NCBI GenBank assembly: GCA_036250195.1
Contig: JAVHZZ010000005.1
Span: 127,638,098 to 127,702,097 of the forward strand
Origin: Mixophyes australis
Taxonomy: Eukaryota > Chordata > Amphibia > Anura > Limnodynastidae
Length of the DNA: 64,000 bases
Direction: 5' to 3'
Under the pieces are notes generated by a model. It was not told the origin of the DNA. It saw only the letters and a program-made list of their open reading frames with translations, and made no database searches. The position numbers and the translations under genes are program-made. This document shows positions 44,641 through 55,635 of this stretch, one piece after another. The stretch's first letter is position 1. Every line of letters begins with the position of its first letter.

Positions 44641-45750
44641 AATAATTAATAATAGAGAACAGAGAGTTGTGATAAATGGAACAGTTTCTAATTGGTCAAA
44701 AGTTTTAAGTGGAGTACCTCAATGTTCCGTGCTGGGGCTACTCCTTTTTAATATATTTATTAATGATGTTGGTCATGGTTTAGAGAGTAATGTAATAAAA
44801 TCAGAGCAAGATGTAGCTTCTCTACAGAGGGATTTAAATAAACTGGAGGATTGGACGGCCAAATGGAAGATGAGGTTTAACATAAATAAATGTAAGCTTA
44901 TGCATTTAGGGATCAAAAACAAGCATGCAGTCTATAAATGGGATTAATTTAGGGGAATCTATAAAGGATTTGGGAGTGCTCATAGACAGTAGACTTGGCA
45001 ATAGTGCTCAATGTCAAACAGCAGCTGCAAGGGCAAATAAAATATTGGCATACATAAAAATGGGCATAGATGCAAGGGAAGACCATATAATTTTGCCACT
45101 GTATAGGCCTCATCTTGAATATGGAGTACAGTTCTGGGCACCACTCTATACAAAAGATATTTTGGAACTAGAAAGGGTTCAGAGAAGGGCGACAAAGTTG
45201 ATAAAGGGTATGGAGTCATTAAGTTATGAGGAAAGGTTGGCCAGTTTAGGCATGTTTACTTTAGAAAAGAGGCATCTAAGAGGAGATATAATTACTATGT
45301 ACAAATACATTAAGGGTCAATACAGAGAACTTTCATGGGAACTTTTTACCTCAAGGACTATACAGGACACGCGGTCACCCTCTAAGTTTAGAGGAGATGA
45401 AGTTTCAAAACCAGCAAATAAAGGGGTTATTTACAGTAAGGGCAGTCAAGATTTGAAATTCACTGCCAGGGAAGGTTGTGATGGCAGATGCCATAGATAT
45501 GTTTAATAAAGGGTTAGACAAACTTTTAGCAGAAAAGTGTATCCAGGGACAAGACCGTTAATTAAAATGAAGTATAGTAGTGGATATAGGGGAAAAATAG
45601 GACTACAATATTGGGTCTGGAGGGATTTGGCGGCTGCTTAATCTGGTTCAATTTCACATATATGAAAGGGATAGCAGGAGATCCAAAATAGGTTGAGCTT
45701 GATGAACTGGTGTCTTTTTTCAACCTTATAAACTATGCTGCTATGTTACT
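44641..45750 (+). pseudogene. CR1/Rex1-like LINE reverse transcriptase, second part and 3' end
   Basis: Continues the reading of 41436-41995: RVVINGTVSNWSKVLSGVPQ, CSVLGLLLFNIFINDVGHGL. The FADD catalytic box is missing: the text jumps from ESNVIK to SEQDVASLQRDLNKLEDWTA. Then FNINKCKLMHLG, a frameshift near 44930, INLGESIKDLGVLIDSRLGN, RPHLEYGVQFWAPLYTKDIL, RVQRRATKLIKGMESLSYEE. The 3' end after 45700 is TTTTTTCAACCTTATAAACT followed by TATGTTAC-type repeats, a typical LINE tail of this group. Confidence 0.88.
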
Positions 45751-46273
45751 ATGTTATTTCCCCTGGTCAAAATACCTTATGACCTAGTCAAAATACATTA
45801 TGACTTGAAACAACAATTAATACAACCTGGACCCATACATGGGTCCCAAAGAATAAAATTGTGTGTCTTATGGATTCCAATGCTATGACATTAAACTTTG
45901 ACCATCCAATTTTCAAAGAACAACAGATAATATGTTTTACAACCTTAAACAAAACAAATAAAAAGTTTCCTCTGATTGGCTTTTATGGTCGAGGCACAGC
46001 GACACACGGACAAGGCAGGACTGTTGACAGACACAGAGGCAGAGAAGAAAACTACTCACCACATGGATTTATGCGTCTGTATCCCTCTCTGATCCAGTTG
46101 TCATTTTGTGGGTTACTGTACGCTGAGTGAGATCCTCCAAAGAAATATCAAATCCATCATATGCTATTGGTGGATTGAAACTGAGCTGTACACAATCAAA
46201 GGAATTCTTTACTGCATGCATACTTTATGATCGATCGGAGAACAGAGAAAACACAACATCATCTCTTGTGTGT
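45751..46273. other. Unassigned flank of hAT copy C
   Basis: Resumes DNA resembling that before the LINE (GGTCAAAATACCTTATGACC). No intact gene seen. Confidence 0.35.
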
Positions 46274-46604
46274 ATAGAAACTAGATATGGGTGGGCTCGG
46301 TTCCCTGAGAACCGAACCCACCCGAACTTTGCCTATCCGAGTAGGCTCGGTACTCTCCCGCCCGCTCGGAATCCAAATAGAGGTCGAACGTCATTGTGAC
46401 GTCGTCGGATCTCGGGGCTCGGTTCTCGCGATACTTGAAAATTATAAATACCTGCCTCCACAGCAATCCATCGCCATTTGACAGAGGGAGAGAGCAGGGT
46501 GTAGTCACAGGCTGATCAGAGCAGGGACAGACAATACAATTCTGACTCCAATTCTGATAATAATCGATAGAGAAGAGAGGAGGATAGAGGAGTCTTTTTT
46601 TTCA

Positions 46605-47040
46605 ATATTTGGCACTACAAGTGTTTTGGGGTGTCCCCCATTCTTTTGCATTAATATTTCTGGCTGTCAACAGTCCTGTTTGTCAGCAATCTGAAAAATA
46701 ATTTTTTAGCACTCCCAAGTGCTTTTTGGGTGTCCCCCATTCTTTTGCATTAATATTTCTGGCTGTCAAAAGTATTATCTGTCAGCAGATTTAAAATAAA
46801 ATATATAGCACTCCCAAGTGCTTTTGGGGTGTTCCACATTCTTTTGCATTAATATTTCTGGCTGTCAAAAGTACTATCTGTCAGCAGATTTAAAATATAA
46901 TATTTAGCACTGCCAAGTGCTTTTGGGGTGTCCCCCATTCTTTTGCATTAATATTTCTGGCTGTCAAAAGTACTATCTGTCAGCAGATTTAAAATATAAT
47001 ATTTAGCACCCCCAAGTGCTTTTGGGTGTCCCCCATTCCC
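46605..47040. repeat. Subterminal tandem array in hAT copy C
   Basis: About four units of roughly 100 bp: CCAAGTGCTTTTGGGGTGTC, CCCATTCTTTTGCATTAATA, TTTCTGGCTGTCAAAAGTAC, TCTGTCAGCAGATTTAAAAT. Same position relative to the transposase as in A and B. Confidence 0.9.
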
Positions 47041-47043
47041 CCA

Positions 47044-49870
47044 TGGCAAAGAGAGAATGAGGCCTTCACCTTTGTCTATTAGTGGCAGATCTAAAAATGT
47101 TACCGAGCCTACAAGTGGTGCACAACTACTGTTACGCGTCAAAGCCGAGCTGCAAGATAACAGTAAGGCATTAGAGGATAATGTTTGCTCTGAATCACAA
47201 ATAACACCAATCCCTGTGGAGAGTCCATCCAACAGTGGGATGTCTAATCGTGAGCATTCTGTTAGTGTATCCATAAAGAAGGGCCCTTTCAGCAGTTCTG
47301 CTGATGTGTGCCTGAACAGCCCGAGTGTAGCCGGTGATACACAAATTGAGGATGCCACTTTGGAATTAGAAGAGGATGAGGAGGAGATTTGTGTAGGCGA
47401 CGAGGGCGCTAATGAGGATGTTGATGAGGATGAGGTTGTTTGTGTAAGTCCTGCACCAGTGGCAGCAGTTCTGGCACGTGACAAGAAAAAGGCCATTGTC
47501 ATGCCTGGCCATAAAACAAAAAAATTCACTTCTTACGTGTGGAATTATTTCTACCCCAATCCAGACAACAACTGTTTAGCCATTTGTAGTGTATGTCAAG
47601 CCACAGTGAGTCGAGGGAGGGACCTTAACCATCTTGGAACCTCGTCTATGTTACGCCATTTGACGAGAGTTCATGGCAAAGTGTTGGGAAAAGCTGAAAG
47701 TTCTTCCAAAAAAAAAAAACGAGCACTCCATCATCAGCTAGGACCCTTCGGTCACCGACATCCCGACGGCTACAAAATACACCCACCACACCATCCTCAT
47801 CAATATCCTCAGTAGCACTTGGAGTTAGCCCTGCATCCCACTTATTAAGGCTGGATGACTCCTGCACTCTAATTGATTCCTCTGAAGAAAGCGTTAGTCC
47901 CACTGCTGCTGCTGTTGCTGCTGCTGGGGGTGAATCGTCAGCCCAGAGGCAGGTCAAGAAAATGAGCAGTCCTACATATCAGCAATTAACTGTGAAACAA
48001 TCATTTGCTAGGGGAAGCAAATATGACAGCAGTCACCCAGTCGCCAAGCGAATTACAGACGCCATTGCTGCATTGTTAGTGTTAGATCTGCGTCCAATCT
48101 CCACAATAAACGCAGCTGGTTTTTCACAGTTAATTGAGGTTTTGTGTCCGCGTTACAGAATTCCATCACGGCACCATTTTTCCCGTAAAGCTATTCCACA
48201 ACTATACCAAAAAGTGTGTAAAAATGTAGAGATTGCGCTGAAAAATTCCATTGTGCCCACTGTCCACTTAACCACAGATATGTGGACAAGTGGAAGTGGC
48301 CAAAACCAAAGACTATATGACTGTGACAGCCCACTGGGTTGGTCATTCACCTTCACCAGCAGGAACAGCAGCAGCATGTACACCACTACGTAACGTTTGT
48401 CACAGGCAGTCCACTCTTTGTATCACCGGCTTCACTAACAGGCATACAGCTGAAAATTTGTTACGCAAACTAAGAGTTGTGATTGATACATGGCTTATTC
48501 CACTTGGACTCTCCCCAGGATATGTCATTTCTGATAACGCCAACAATATAGTGCGAGCATTACAGCTGGGTGATTTCCAGCACATTCCCTGTTTTGCTCA
48601 CACCATCGACTTGGTGGTGCAGAGCTTCCTACGAAATAACCGTGAGGTGCAGGAGATGTTTTCGGTGGGCTGTAAAATTTCAGGCCATTTCAGGCATTCA
48701 GCCACAGCATATAGGAGATTACAGCAGCTCCAAGAGCAGTTTAACTTGCCCTGCCACCAACTTAAGCAAGAGGTGGTAACTAGGTGAAATTCCACCCTGT
48801 ACATGCTTCAGAGGATGGAGGAGCAGCGCAAAGCTATCCAAGCATATTGCACAAGCCATGACATTGGGAAAGGAGGGGGGATGTATTTCACTCTTGCACA
48901 GTGGGGAATCCTTTCAGTGCTGTGCAAGGTGCTGAAACCATTTGAAGTTGTGACATTTGAATGAGTGCAGACTCTGCTAGTTTGAGGCAAGTCATTTCTT
49001 TAATTAGACTATTGGAAAAGCAGCTTGAGAAACTGAAGGAGGAGCTGAAAGTAAGCAATTCAGCAAAGTATGTTGGCCTTGTCGATCAAGTACTTCATTC
49101 GCTTCACAATGATCCTCAAGTTATTAAGATCTTGAACTCGGATCAGTACTTTTTGGCCACTGGGCTTGATCCAAGGTTTAAGACCTACATTGAGTCTTTA
49201 CTTGTAAATGAGCGAGATGTGAACTTTTGCAAGGAGCTATTGCTCAGCAAGTTGGCCACTGAACTGGGTCTTGGCTTGACGACATGTCCTCCTTCACTTT
49301 CTCAAGCTGCTGCTGCTCGTAAAAAATTAAATTTCCAAAAAAGTAGCAGGGAAGACGCAGGGGGCTGACCAGAACAATTTAACATCTGGGCTGGTTTGAA
49401 GGATTTTTCTAAAAAATGTGTCACCTTGCCCATAACTCCATCCAATACGAGTATAAACATGCAAAGGATGGTGGAGGATTATTTTCAAGATGTAATTGAT
49501 ATGGAAATGTCAGACAGTCCCTTTCCTTACTGAGAAGAAAAGCAGGCCATTTGGAAACCCATGTACAAACTTGATTTGCAATACCTAAGCTGCCTACCCT
49601 CCAGTGTGTACTCTGAACGAGTATTCAGTACAGCCAGGAACTTAGTCAGTGATCGCCGTAGAAGGTTACTTCCAAAAAATGTGGAGAAAATTATGTTTAT
49701 AAAAATGAACTACATCTTACACGAGGAAGGCCTTCACCATCAAAGACATCCAGGCACTGACTGTTCTCTAATGGCGTATTCAAGCGGCGATGAATTGATA
49801 GTCTGTGATGATGACGTACACACTGATGAGGGTGAGGATGAAGATCCAGATGATTTTAAAACTTTCTATT
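47044..49870 (+). pseudogene. hAT transposase with BED finger, copy C
   Basis: The most complete catalytic middle of the three copies. Acidic stretch (LEEDEEEICVGDEGANEDVD); BED finger CSVCQATVS..HLGTSSMLRHLTRVH (47570-47670, two Cys and two His); SSPTYQQLTVKQSFARGSKY; first catalytic Asp in VHLTTDMWTSGSGQN (48265-48300); second region YVISDNANNIVRALQLGDFQ and CFAHTIDLVVQSF; the RWNST motif as R*NSTLYMLQRM with TGA for Trp at 48785; LVDQVLHSLHNDPQVIKILN; hATC SSVYSERVFSTARNLVSDRR and acidic tail. The N-terminal 90 or so residues seen in B are missing, where the array abuts. Frameshifts near 47710, 48290 and 48950, and further stops, make it inactive. Confidence 0.9.
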
Positions 49871-50861
49871 TAAGTCTAGGGTTCAATCTACCCCCAAAGA
49901 GGAAAGGGACTTGGGGCATTTCCATATCACGTACCATCTTGAAAGGTTGCTGTTTTGGCAATTTATCATTATGGGTAGGGTGTCATACACACACTGAGCC
50001 CAAACTGCCTTTGTACATTTCAAATAATATTGTACAGTCTATAACGGCTGATTTTTTTTGTGTTTTCTACAACTGGAGGGGGGCCTATAGAGACAGAAAC
50101 CAAACTGCCTTTGTCCTTTTATTTACATATTTAACTATAAGTGTAGGGTGTAATAAACACCCAAAGACGATGGCTGCATTGCCAATATGCATAGATGGAG
50201 CGGAAGACAATCTGATTTGAGTGTAGAATTAATGAAGGCCTACCTACCAGGAATTAAACAGTTTTTTTGATAATTTATTAGCTTTACAATTACATTACTT
50301 ATCCAAGAAACAGGTGGAGCACTAAATTTGGTTATTTTAGGCCCAAAAACATTGATTTTCCATCAAAATAGCAAAGCAAAACCAAACAAAACCAAAACAC
50401 GCAATGGCGTTTTTGCAAAACCATAACCAAAACCAAAACACAACGGTAATCCAGGTCCAAAACTGAATACAAAACCAAAACACGGGGGTCAGTAACCATC
50501 TCTAATAGAAACTGTTCTGTTTATTACAATCAAAATTACACATTCTTATAGCACTCTGGAACTTTTTCTAGCATGCAAAACGATGTAACACCTTGCATCA
50601 TATGTCTAAAATAATTTGGTCTATCTGTCATTATGATTTTAGCCTTGCAAAGTAACTTTCAAAACACTATGAGTTACAATGTTATCTCAACTAAACTATT
50701 TCTTACCAGCTCCTCTCTTTTTCTTTAAACATGGTCTGCATATTTCATGGAACATACTCATTATTTTTCTTAAGACTTACAGTACATTATATTTAAAGCA
50801 ATCTTAAATTCACAATGTACATTTTTAAATGACTTCTATATTCTAATTTCTCATCTACCAC

Positions 50862-51048
50862 ACTCCAAAAACATACTGGTAGGTTAATTGGCTGCTATCA
50901 AAATGACCCTAGTCTGTCCCTGTGTGTGTGTAAGAGAATTTAGACTGTAAGCTCCAATGAGTAAGCTCCAATGAGTCAGGGACTGATGTGAGTGAGTTCT
51001 CTGTACAGTGCTGCGGAATTAGTGGTGCTACATAAATAGATGATGATG
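50862..51048 (+). repeat. tRNA-derived SINE, 5'-truncated
   Basis: Plus-strand CACTCCAAAAACATACTGGT, CTGTAAGCTCCAATGAG (partly duplicated), CTGTACAGTGCTGCGGAATT and CATAAATAGATGATGATGAG. Lacks the tRNA-like head. The only SINE copy here on the plus strand. Confidence 0.85.
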
Positions 51049-51179
51049 AGTATGCTTTCCAGCATTGAAGGGGTTAAAACTCTGAAACAATGCTCTTGCT
51101 AATTACATCAATAACATTGCTTTCAACTTAATGATCAATGATTGTTATTTTTGCATTACAATATTGTATATTTACTTGC

Positions 51180-51845
51180 AATTCTCGCTCTCCTCCTCTT
51201 CCACTCTCTGTCGGTGTTCCATAAGGCTCCTTCTTGAACTCATTTGGTTTCTAGTACCACCTCTACACATAAAACACCCAAATCTACCTTTCTTCTCCTG
51301 TCCTGTCACCCTCTTCCCTATCTTTCCTTTCCCGTGTGTCCAACTTCCTCTCTGTCATCTCCACCTGGATTACAAAACGCTTCCTCAAACTTAATATGTT
51401 CAAATATGAGCTCATCTTCCCCCCCTGCTAATGTCACTCCCCCTCGTATTCTTCACAGTCATCAACCACACTCTCTCCCTTGTTCCCCAAGTTTGCTACC
51501 TCAGTGTCATTCTTGACTCCGCCCATACCTTCTCCGCTCATGCCCAGTTTCCCTTGCAATCTTGTTGCCACACTGACCTCCCCCTCACCCACCTTTCCCT
51601 GCTAAAATCCATTATGAAGGCTGCGGTTAAACTTATATTCCTCTCCTGCAACTCCTCATCGGGTGTCCAACTATGTAAATCATTTCACTGGCTCCCCAAT
51701 GCTTCCAGAATTAAGTTCAAACTGCTCATCCTCACATTCAAGGCAGTCATCAGTGCTTTCCCTCCATAATCTCTGACCTTGTCACAAGATACACCCCTGA
51801 CACACCCCTAACAGCATCACATATACAAAACTGTTGCCTGTTTTT
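51180..51845 (+). pseudogene. LINE reverse transcriptase C-terminal remnant (L2/CR1-like)
   Basis: Broken readings include CHLHLDYKTLPQT, YLSVILDSAHTFSAHAQFPL, AAVKLIFLSCNSSSGVQLCK, SFHWLPNASRIKFKLLILTF and SDLVTRYTPDTPLTA. The HWLP..RIKFKLLxLTFKA pattern marks the end of the reverse transcriptase protein in L2/CR1-type LINEs. Catalytic boxes are absent and frames shift. Confidence 0.65.
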
Positions 51846-52031
51846 TTCTTCATGTCAGTGGCCTCCATGTCTTAAAGTTGGCCTCCATGTCTTAAAGTTG
51901 TTTGTTGCCTCATTCTTATACAATGCTTAGAATTCAGTAAATGGTACATTCTGGAAATTTCATTTATGTAATGAATATTAATAAAACAAATGTTCAAAAA
52001 GAGGTAACTAATGTGATATTTTGTTTTGCAG

Positions 52032-52231
52032 GTGGAATGGAGAAAATTAGAAATCATACCCATGCATTGGCCAGTTACACTTACTATGTAATGTCTGCTC
52101 TGCGTTATGCTAATGGAGAGCCTGTAATATGTATCTACACTGACACAGAGGTTAGGACGTTCGATGTACAAGGTCCAATCATAAATTTTAATGTGCTGGA
52201 TGAAAGTGGAAGCATCATCGGTTACTCTCAG
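52032..52231 (+). CDS. MOCOS: Internal exon of molybdenum cofactor sulfurase
   Basis: One coding exon of MOCOS, the enzyme that adds the terminal sulfur to the molybdenum cofactor of xanthine dehydrogenase and aldehyde oxidase. Acceptor TTTTGTTTTGCAG ends at 52031; donor CAG|GTACAT starts at 52232. The exon starts in a split Gly codon and ends on a codon boundary, 200 bp with no stop. The peptide begins GGMEKIRNHTHALASYTYYV and contains VQGPIINFNVLDESGSIIGY, which I recognise from the PLP-dependent (NifS-like) domain of vertebrate MOCOS. In that family the next exon carries the cysteine-containing active-site loop; I do not find it before the window ends, nor the exon before. The clean frame suggests a functional gene whose introns hold the surrounding transposons. 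Confidence 0.9.
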
Positions 52232-52728
52232 GTACATATTTATTCATGCATGAGTGAAATTCTTCATCTGTTATTAATTGCAGTACATTAATTATGTGTC
52301 CTACATTTATTTATTTCTCATGCTTAAATGTACAGAACTTATCTTTGCAAATACCAAAAATTTTAGAAACTCTTCCTCACTTACTGCTCTGACAGGGCCA
52401 TTTTCCCTTAATAAATGTAATAGCTCCAAATAGACATTTATATTACCACCAATTACAAGTTTTACTTAAGTTGAGTTGTCAAGTCTCAGATATCACTATT
52501 CCATTTATGCTCCAGAATATGAAAGAATTGAGATAACAATAGTAAAACATCTTTCATTTGGTAAGCTTGTAATGTGTGTTTTGTATATGTCTATATAAAT
52601 ATGATGTGTGTAAATAAATATAATGCCTATGTTTTGATCAGCCATTCACTGCACAGAAACTGTCCATTCAACATACTTTGAATAGTTCTTTTTCTGAAAA
52701 CATTATAATATATATATATATCTATATC
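52232..52728 (+). other. Intron sequence following the MOCOS exon
   Basis: AT-rich, no coding signal; ends at the Helitron-like copy. Intron status follows from the donor site. Confidence 0.6.
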
Positions 52729-53133
52729 ACAAGTTAACCCGTGCATGATACTCATGCATTCTAGTCAAATCAAGCTACTTAAGGTGTTAAAAAGGTTCTT
52801 GTCATGCATTTGGGCCTAGCCCAGGCCTCCTCAGGGGAAGAGCGTTACTTCACGACGTAAGCGCCCTTTTTTAACGTGGTTTTGTCCACATGTCACCACC
52901 TCATCATTTTTCTCCATCACCTCATCCTTCATCTTCATCGCCACATCCTTCATCAAGCTACTTAAGGTGTTAAAAACTCCCCACTGTCACCCCCGGAAAC
53001 CACCAACCACTCCCAACTGTCACTTCTCCTTCAAGAAATATAAAGGTCAGTGTATAACTCTGCCCAGCAGGTGGCGCTGCAGCTTGGTTTTGTTTTTTTT
53101 TCCACACACGCCACTAGACATTTATATAGTAGA
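52729..53133 (-). mobile_element. Helitron-like element, second copy
   Basis: Reverse-oriented relative of 8450-8973: ACAAGTTAACCCGTGCATGA at one end with the same hairpin, and the TCTACTATATAAATGTCTAG start (minus strand) at the other. Shared inner pieces: CATGCATTTGGGCCTAGCCC and AACCAAGCTGCAGCGCCACC. The middle differs. Confidence 0.5.
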
Positions 53134-53134
53134 T

Positions 53135-53335
53135 ACTTGCCAACTCTCCTGGAATGTCCGGGAGACTCCCGCATTTCGGGTGGGTCTCCCAGACTCCCGG
53201 GAGAGTGTGGCAATCTCCCGTATCTGGCCGAATTGGGACCAAAATGCCGTGATTCTCTGGGAATCGCAGCATTTGGCCCCGCCCCTGCTGTAAAATTACG
53301 CAATTTCCCTACGCCAAGGCACACAAAAGACTTCC
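53135..53335. repeat. GC-rich repeat with CTCCCGGGAG palindromes
   Basis: CCAACTCTCCTGGAATGTCC, GGGAGACTCCCGCATTTCGG and CAGACTCCCGGGAGAGTGTG form nested palindromes, followed by GAATCGCAGCATTTGGCCCC. GC content is far above its flanks. Likely a family of non-coding repeats; class unknown. Confidence 0.45.
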
Positions 53336-53755
53336 TCAAGAAAGGCTTATTATATCAGATATATAATGCATTTCTTCTAGCAAAGTTAAAACAAACCAAT
53401 TTCTTCCGCTGGTCTCAAAAATAAAGATGTCTACTTTACCAATATACACACAATATCAAAAATAAGTACATTTGCAATTATATAAATAAGCACCCTTCGC
53501 TATTTCCTTTAAATAAGGTGATACAGTCACACATACACTACAATGTCCCCATTTGTAGAAACCCGTCACTTTATTAACTATTATTCTAACTGTCTTCACA
53601 CATGTGGATTTCAATAAACAAGAGGCCAAAACATTTTAAATGTTCTTTACTTTTTATAAATAATATCCAATTTGTTTGGAACAATCTCAGCAGCACATGT
53701 TTCATGTTTGAGTCATCCCCGTGCTTATTCAGTGTCTTTTTATATATCACTCATA

Positions 53756-53938
53756 TCAATTGTATCTAGTGATAAAAGGGCCAAATTGGTTATCAGTCTT
53801 CTTTGCATAATACTCCAGTAATCTAGTTCTTTTTTTAGTAACTTTATTAATAGCCTCTTCTCTCAAGGATTTTAGATAAACCCTTTCATTGAATCTATAT
53901 GCATAGAGTGATAGTTGTTCTTCACACATCTCTTTATC
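53756..53938 (-). CDS. Candidate 3'-terminal coding exon, unidentified
   Basis: On the minus strand a good acceptor (CCCTTCTCTCAATTTTGCAG) is followed at 53938 by 60 open codons and TGA (53758-53756): DKEMCEEQLSLYAYRFNERV, then YLKSLREEAINKVTKKRTRL and LEYYAKKTDNQFGPFITRYN. The composition (Lys, Glu, Leu, Tyr; helical) looks like real protein, unlike the AT-rich background. A possible AATAAA lies near 53572. I do not recognise the protein. It is antisense to MOCOS. Confidence 0.4.
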   Translation of the reverse strand, partial: DKEMCEEQLSLYAYRFNERVYLKSLREEAINKVTKKRTRLLEYYAKKTDNQFGPFITRYN

Positions 53939-53944
53939 CTGCAA

Positions 53945-54325
53945 AATTGAGAGAAGGGAATTAAGTGTTCACTTTTAAAATGAGAAATACATGTTAGTAT
54001 CCACATTCTTAATTATTCTACTGTTTTGTGGTGACATTAGTTTTTTGCCCTCCAAAAATAAATCAAATGTATTGAGATCTATGTTATTATTCTATTTATA
54101 CATTATTGAAAATTGTTATATATAAATATTTTAATTCCTAATTCACATGGATATTTTGAGTCATATTCTATTTTTTATTTTCACTCTTATTTTTGATGTG
54201 TATATGGTTTTAATAATGCGGTGACACCCCGGAGCCTTAGATATTTATACAGTATGTGTCTGAGGCTCAGTATCTTAGTATGGATGTAATCCATCTTTCG
54301 ATATGATATAGCTCGGAATTATATA
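53945..54325. other. AT-rich stretch
   Basis: No feature recognised. Confidence 0.4.
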
Positions 54326-55635
54326 GTGGAGATGAGCGGCTTGGATTCCCTGAACCTTGACAAAATCCGATGTTGGAGATCCGAGTAAAAGAGAGCCATG
54401 ACTCATTTTTTCTTGCTAAGCCTGAATGTCAAGACAAGGCAAAACGTCATTGCCGCCCTTTTTTTTTTTTTGCAAAACACGCCCTAGAAATATAGCTAAG
54501 TCCTTCCTATTTTTCTTCAGTGCCATTTTATAAAAGACAGCGTGTAGGAAGGAGGTTAGCTGCAGTGCTCTGCTCTGTAAATAGCATTCAGGGTGACATA
54601 GAGGGACATAGAAAACAGTAGAATCCTGACATATTGTATAACAGTTCTCTAGAGAATAGTCAGCTGCAATAGTTTGCTGATTAATTGCTTTTAATTTCTA
54701 TCTTAAATACACTTTACATACAGTAGTGGCTACTGTTGCTAATGCATTGCATATATTATAGTACTAGACAGTATATACAGAATGAGTTAGATAGATCTCA
54801 TTCTGAACTAACTAGTATATATTTATTTCTTTGAGAAAAACATTGTATTTTTTTCTGTCAGAGTATTAACAGCATAATCCCTAGAACAAAACATATTTCT
54901 TTATTTTAAACTTGAAAGTTTTTCTAGTGAAAGTAATCTTGTGAGGAACAGTGACAACTGAAATAATTTAGAAAAAACTGGATGTTTGCATATGAGATTC
55001 AGCGGCATTTGCACACCCCAAAAAAAGGATATATATTGTACTATATTCTATTTTCAATACTTTGATATTTTGGAAGGGTGAGTAAATGAAATCTATATTT
55101 AAAGAAGGCTGTTATTGAGGGTCAGCATGCAGCTAGACCCCCAAAAAAGGCTATATATTCAAAAAAAATTCTAGTTTTCAATACATTTATATTTTAGAAG
55201 GGTCATTCAATTTTATATTGGAAAATGGCTGTTTGTGTGTGAGGGTCAGCACACACCAAAAAAGTAAACAGGGTGTTCTTGTCTGTGACGCAGAGCAGCA
55301 CAACCCCCCAATCAAATATAAAACTTGTTTGTTAGAAGTATATTGTGGAGCAGTGTCATAGGAATTGTAAGATAAATTTCCTTACCGTATCTCTTTGGTC
55401 ATTTCCCTGGTGGGATGGTAGGCATCTACAGTCTGTCATTGACACCTCCAAAACAGACAAATCAGTGCCTGAGGAACACTCAGGTTGAACAACATCTTGG
55501 GCACTCACAGAATTCTGAGGCAAGTCTAAGAAGGGTATCCATGAGTGCTATATGTGAGTCTGAGGTTTCAGATTCAGACACTGTAATTTAGAACAGCTTC
55601 CTTTAAAAAGTCCTCAACCATTTGGAAATGTGAGG

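Larger units (their letters stand above)
46282..50504 (+). mobile_element. hAT transposon copy C
   Basis: 4223 bp with exact 8-bp duplication ATAGAAAC (46274-46281 and 50505-50512). Transposase reads on the plus strand. The left end TAGATATGGGTGGGCTCGGT is followed by a hairpin (GGTGGGCTCGGTTC / GAACCGAACCCACC, 46289-46323); the right end is CGGGGGTCAGTAACCATCTCTA. Confidence 0.95.
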
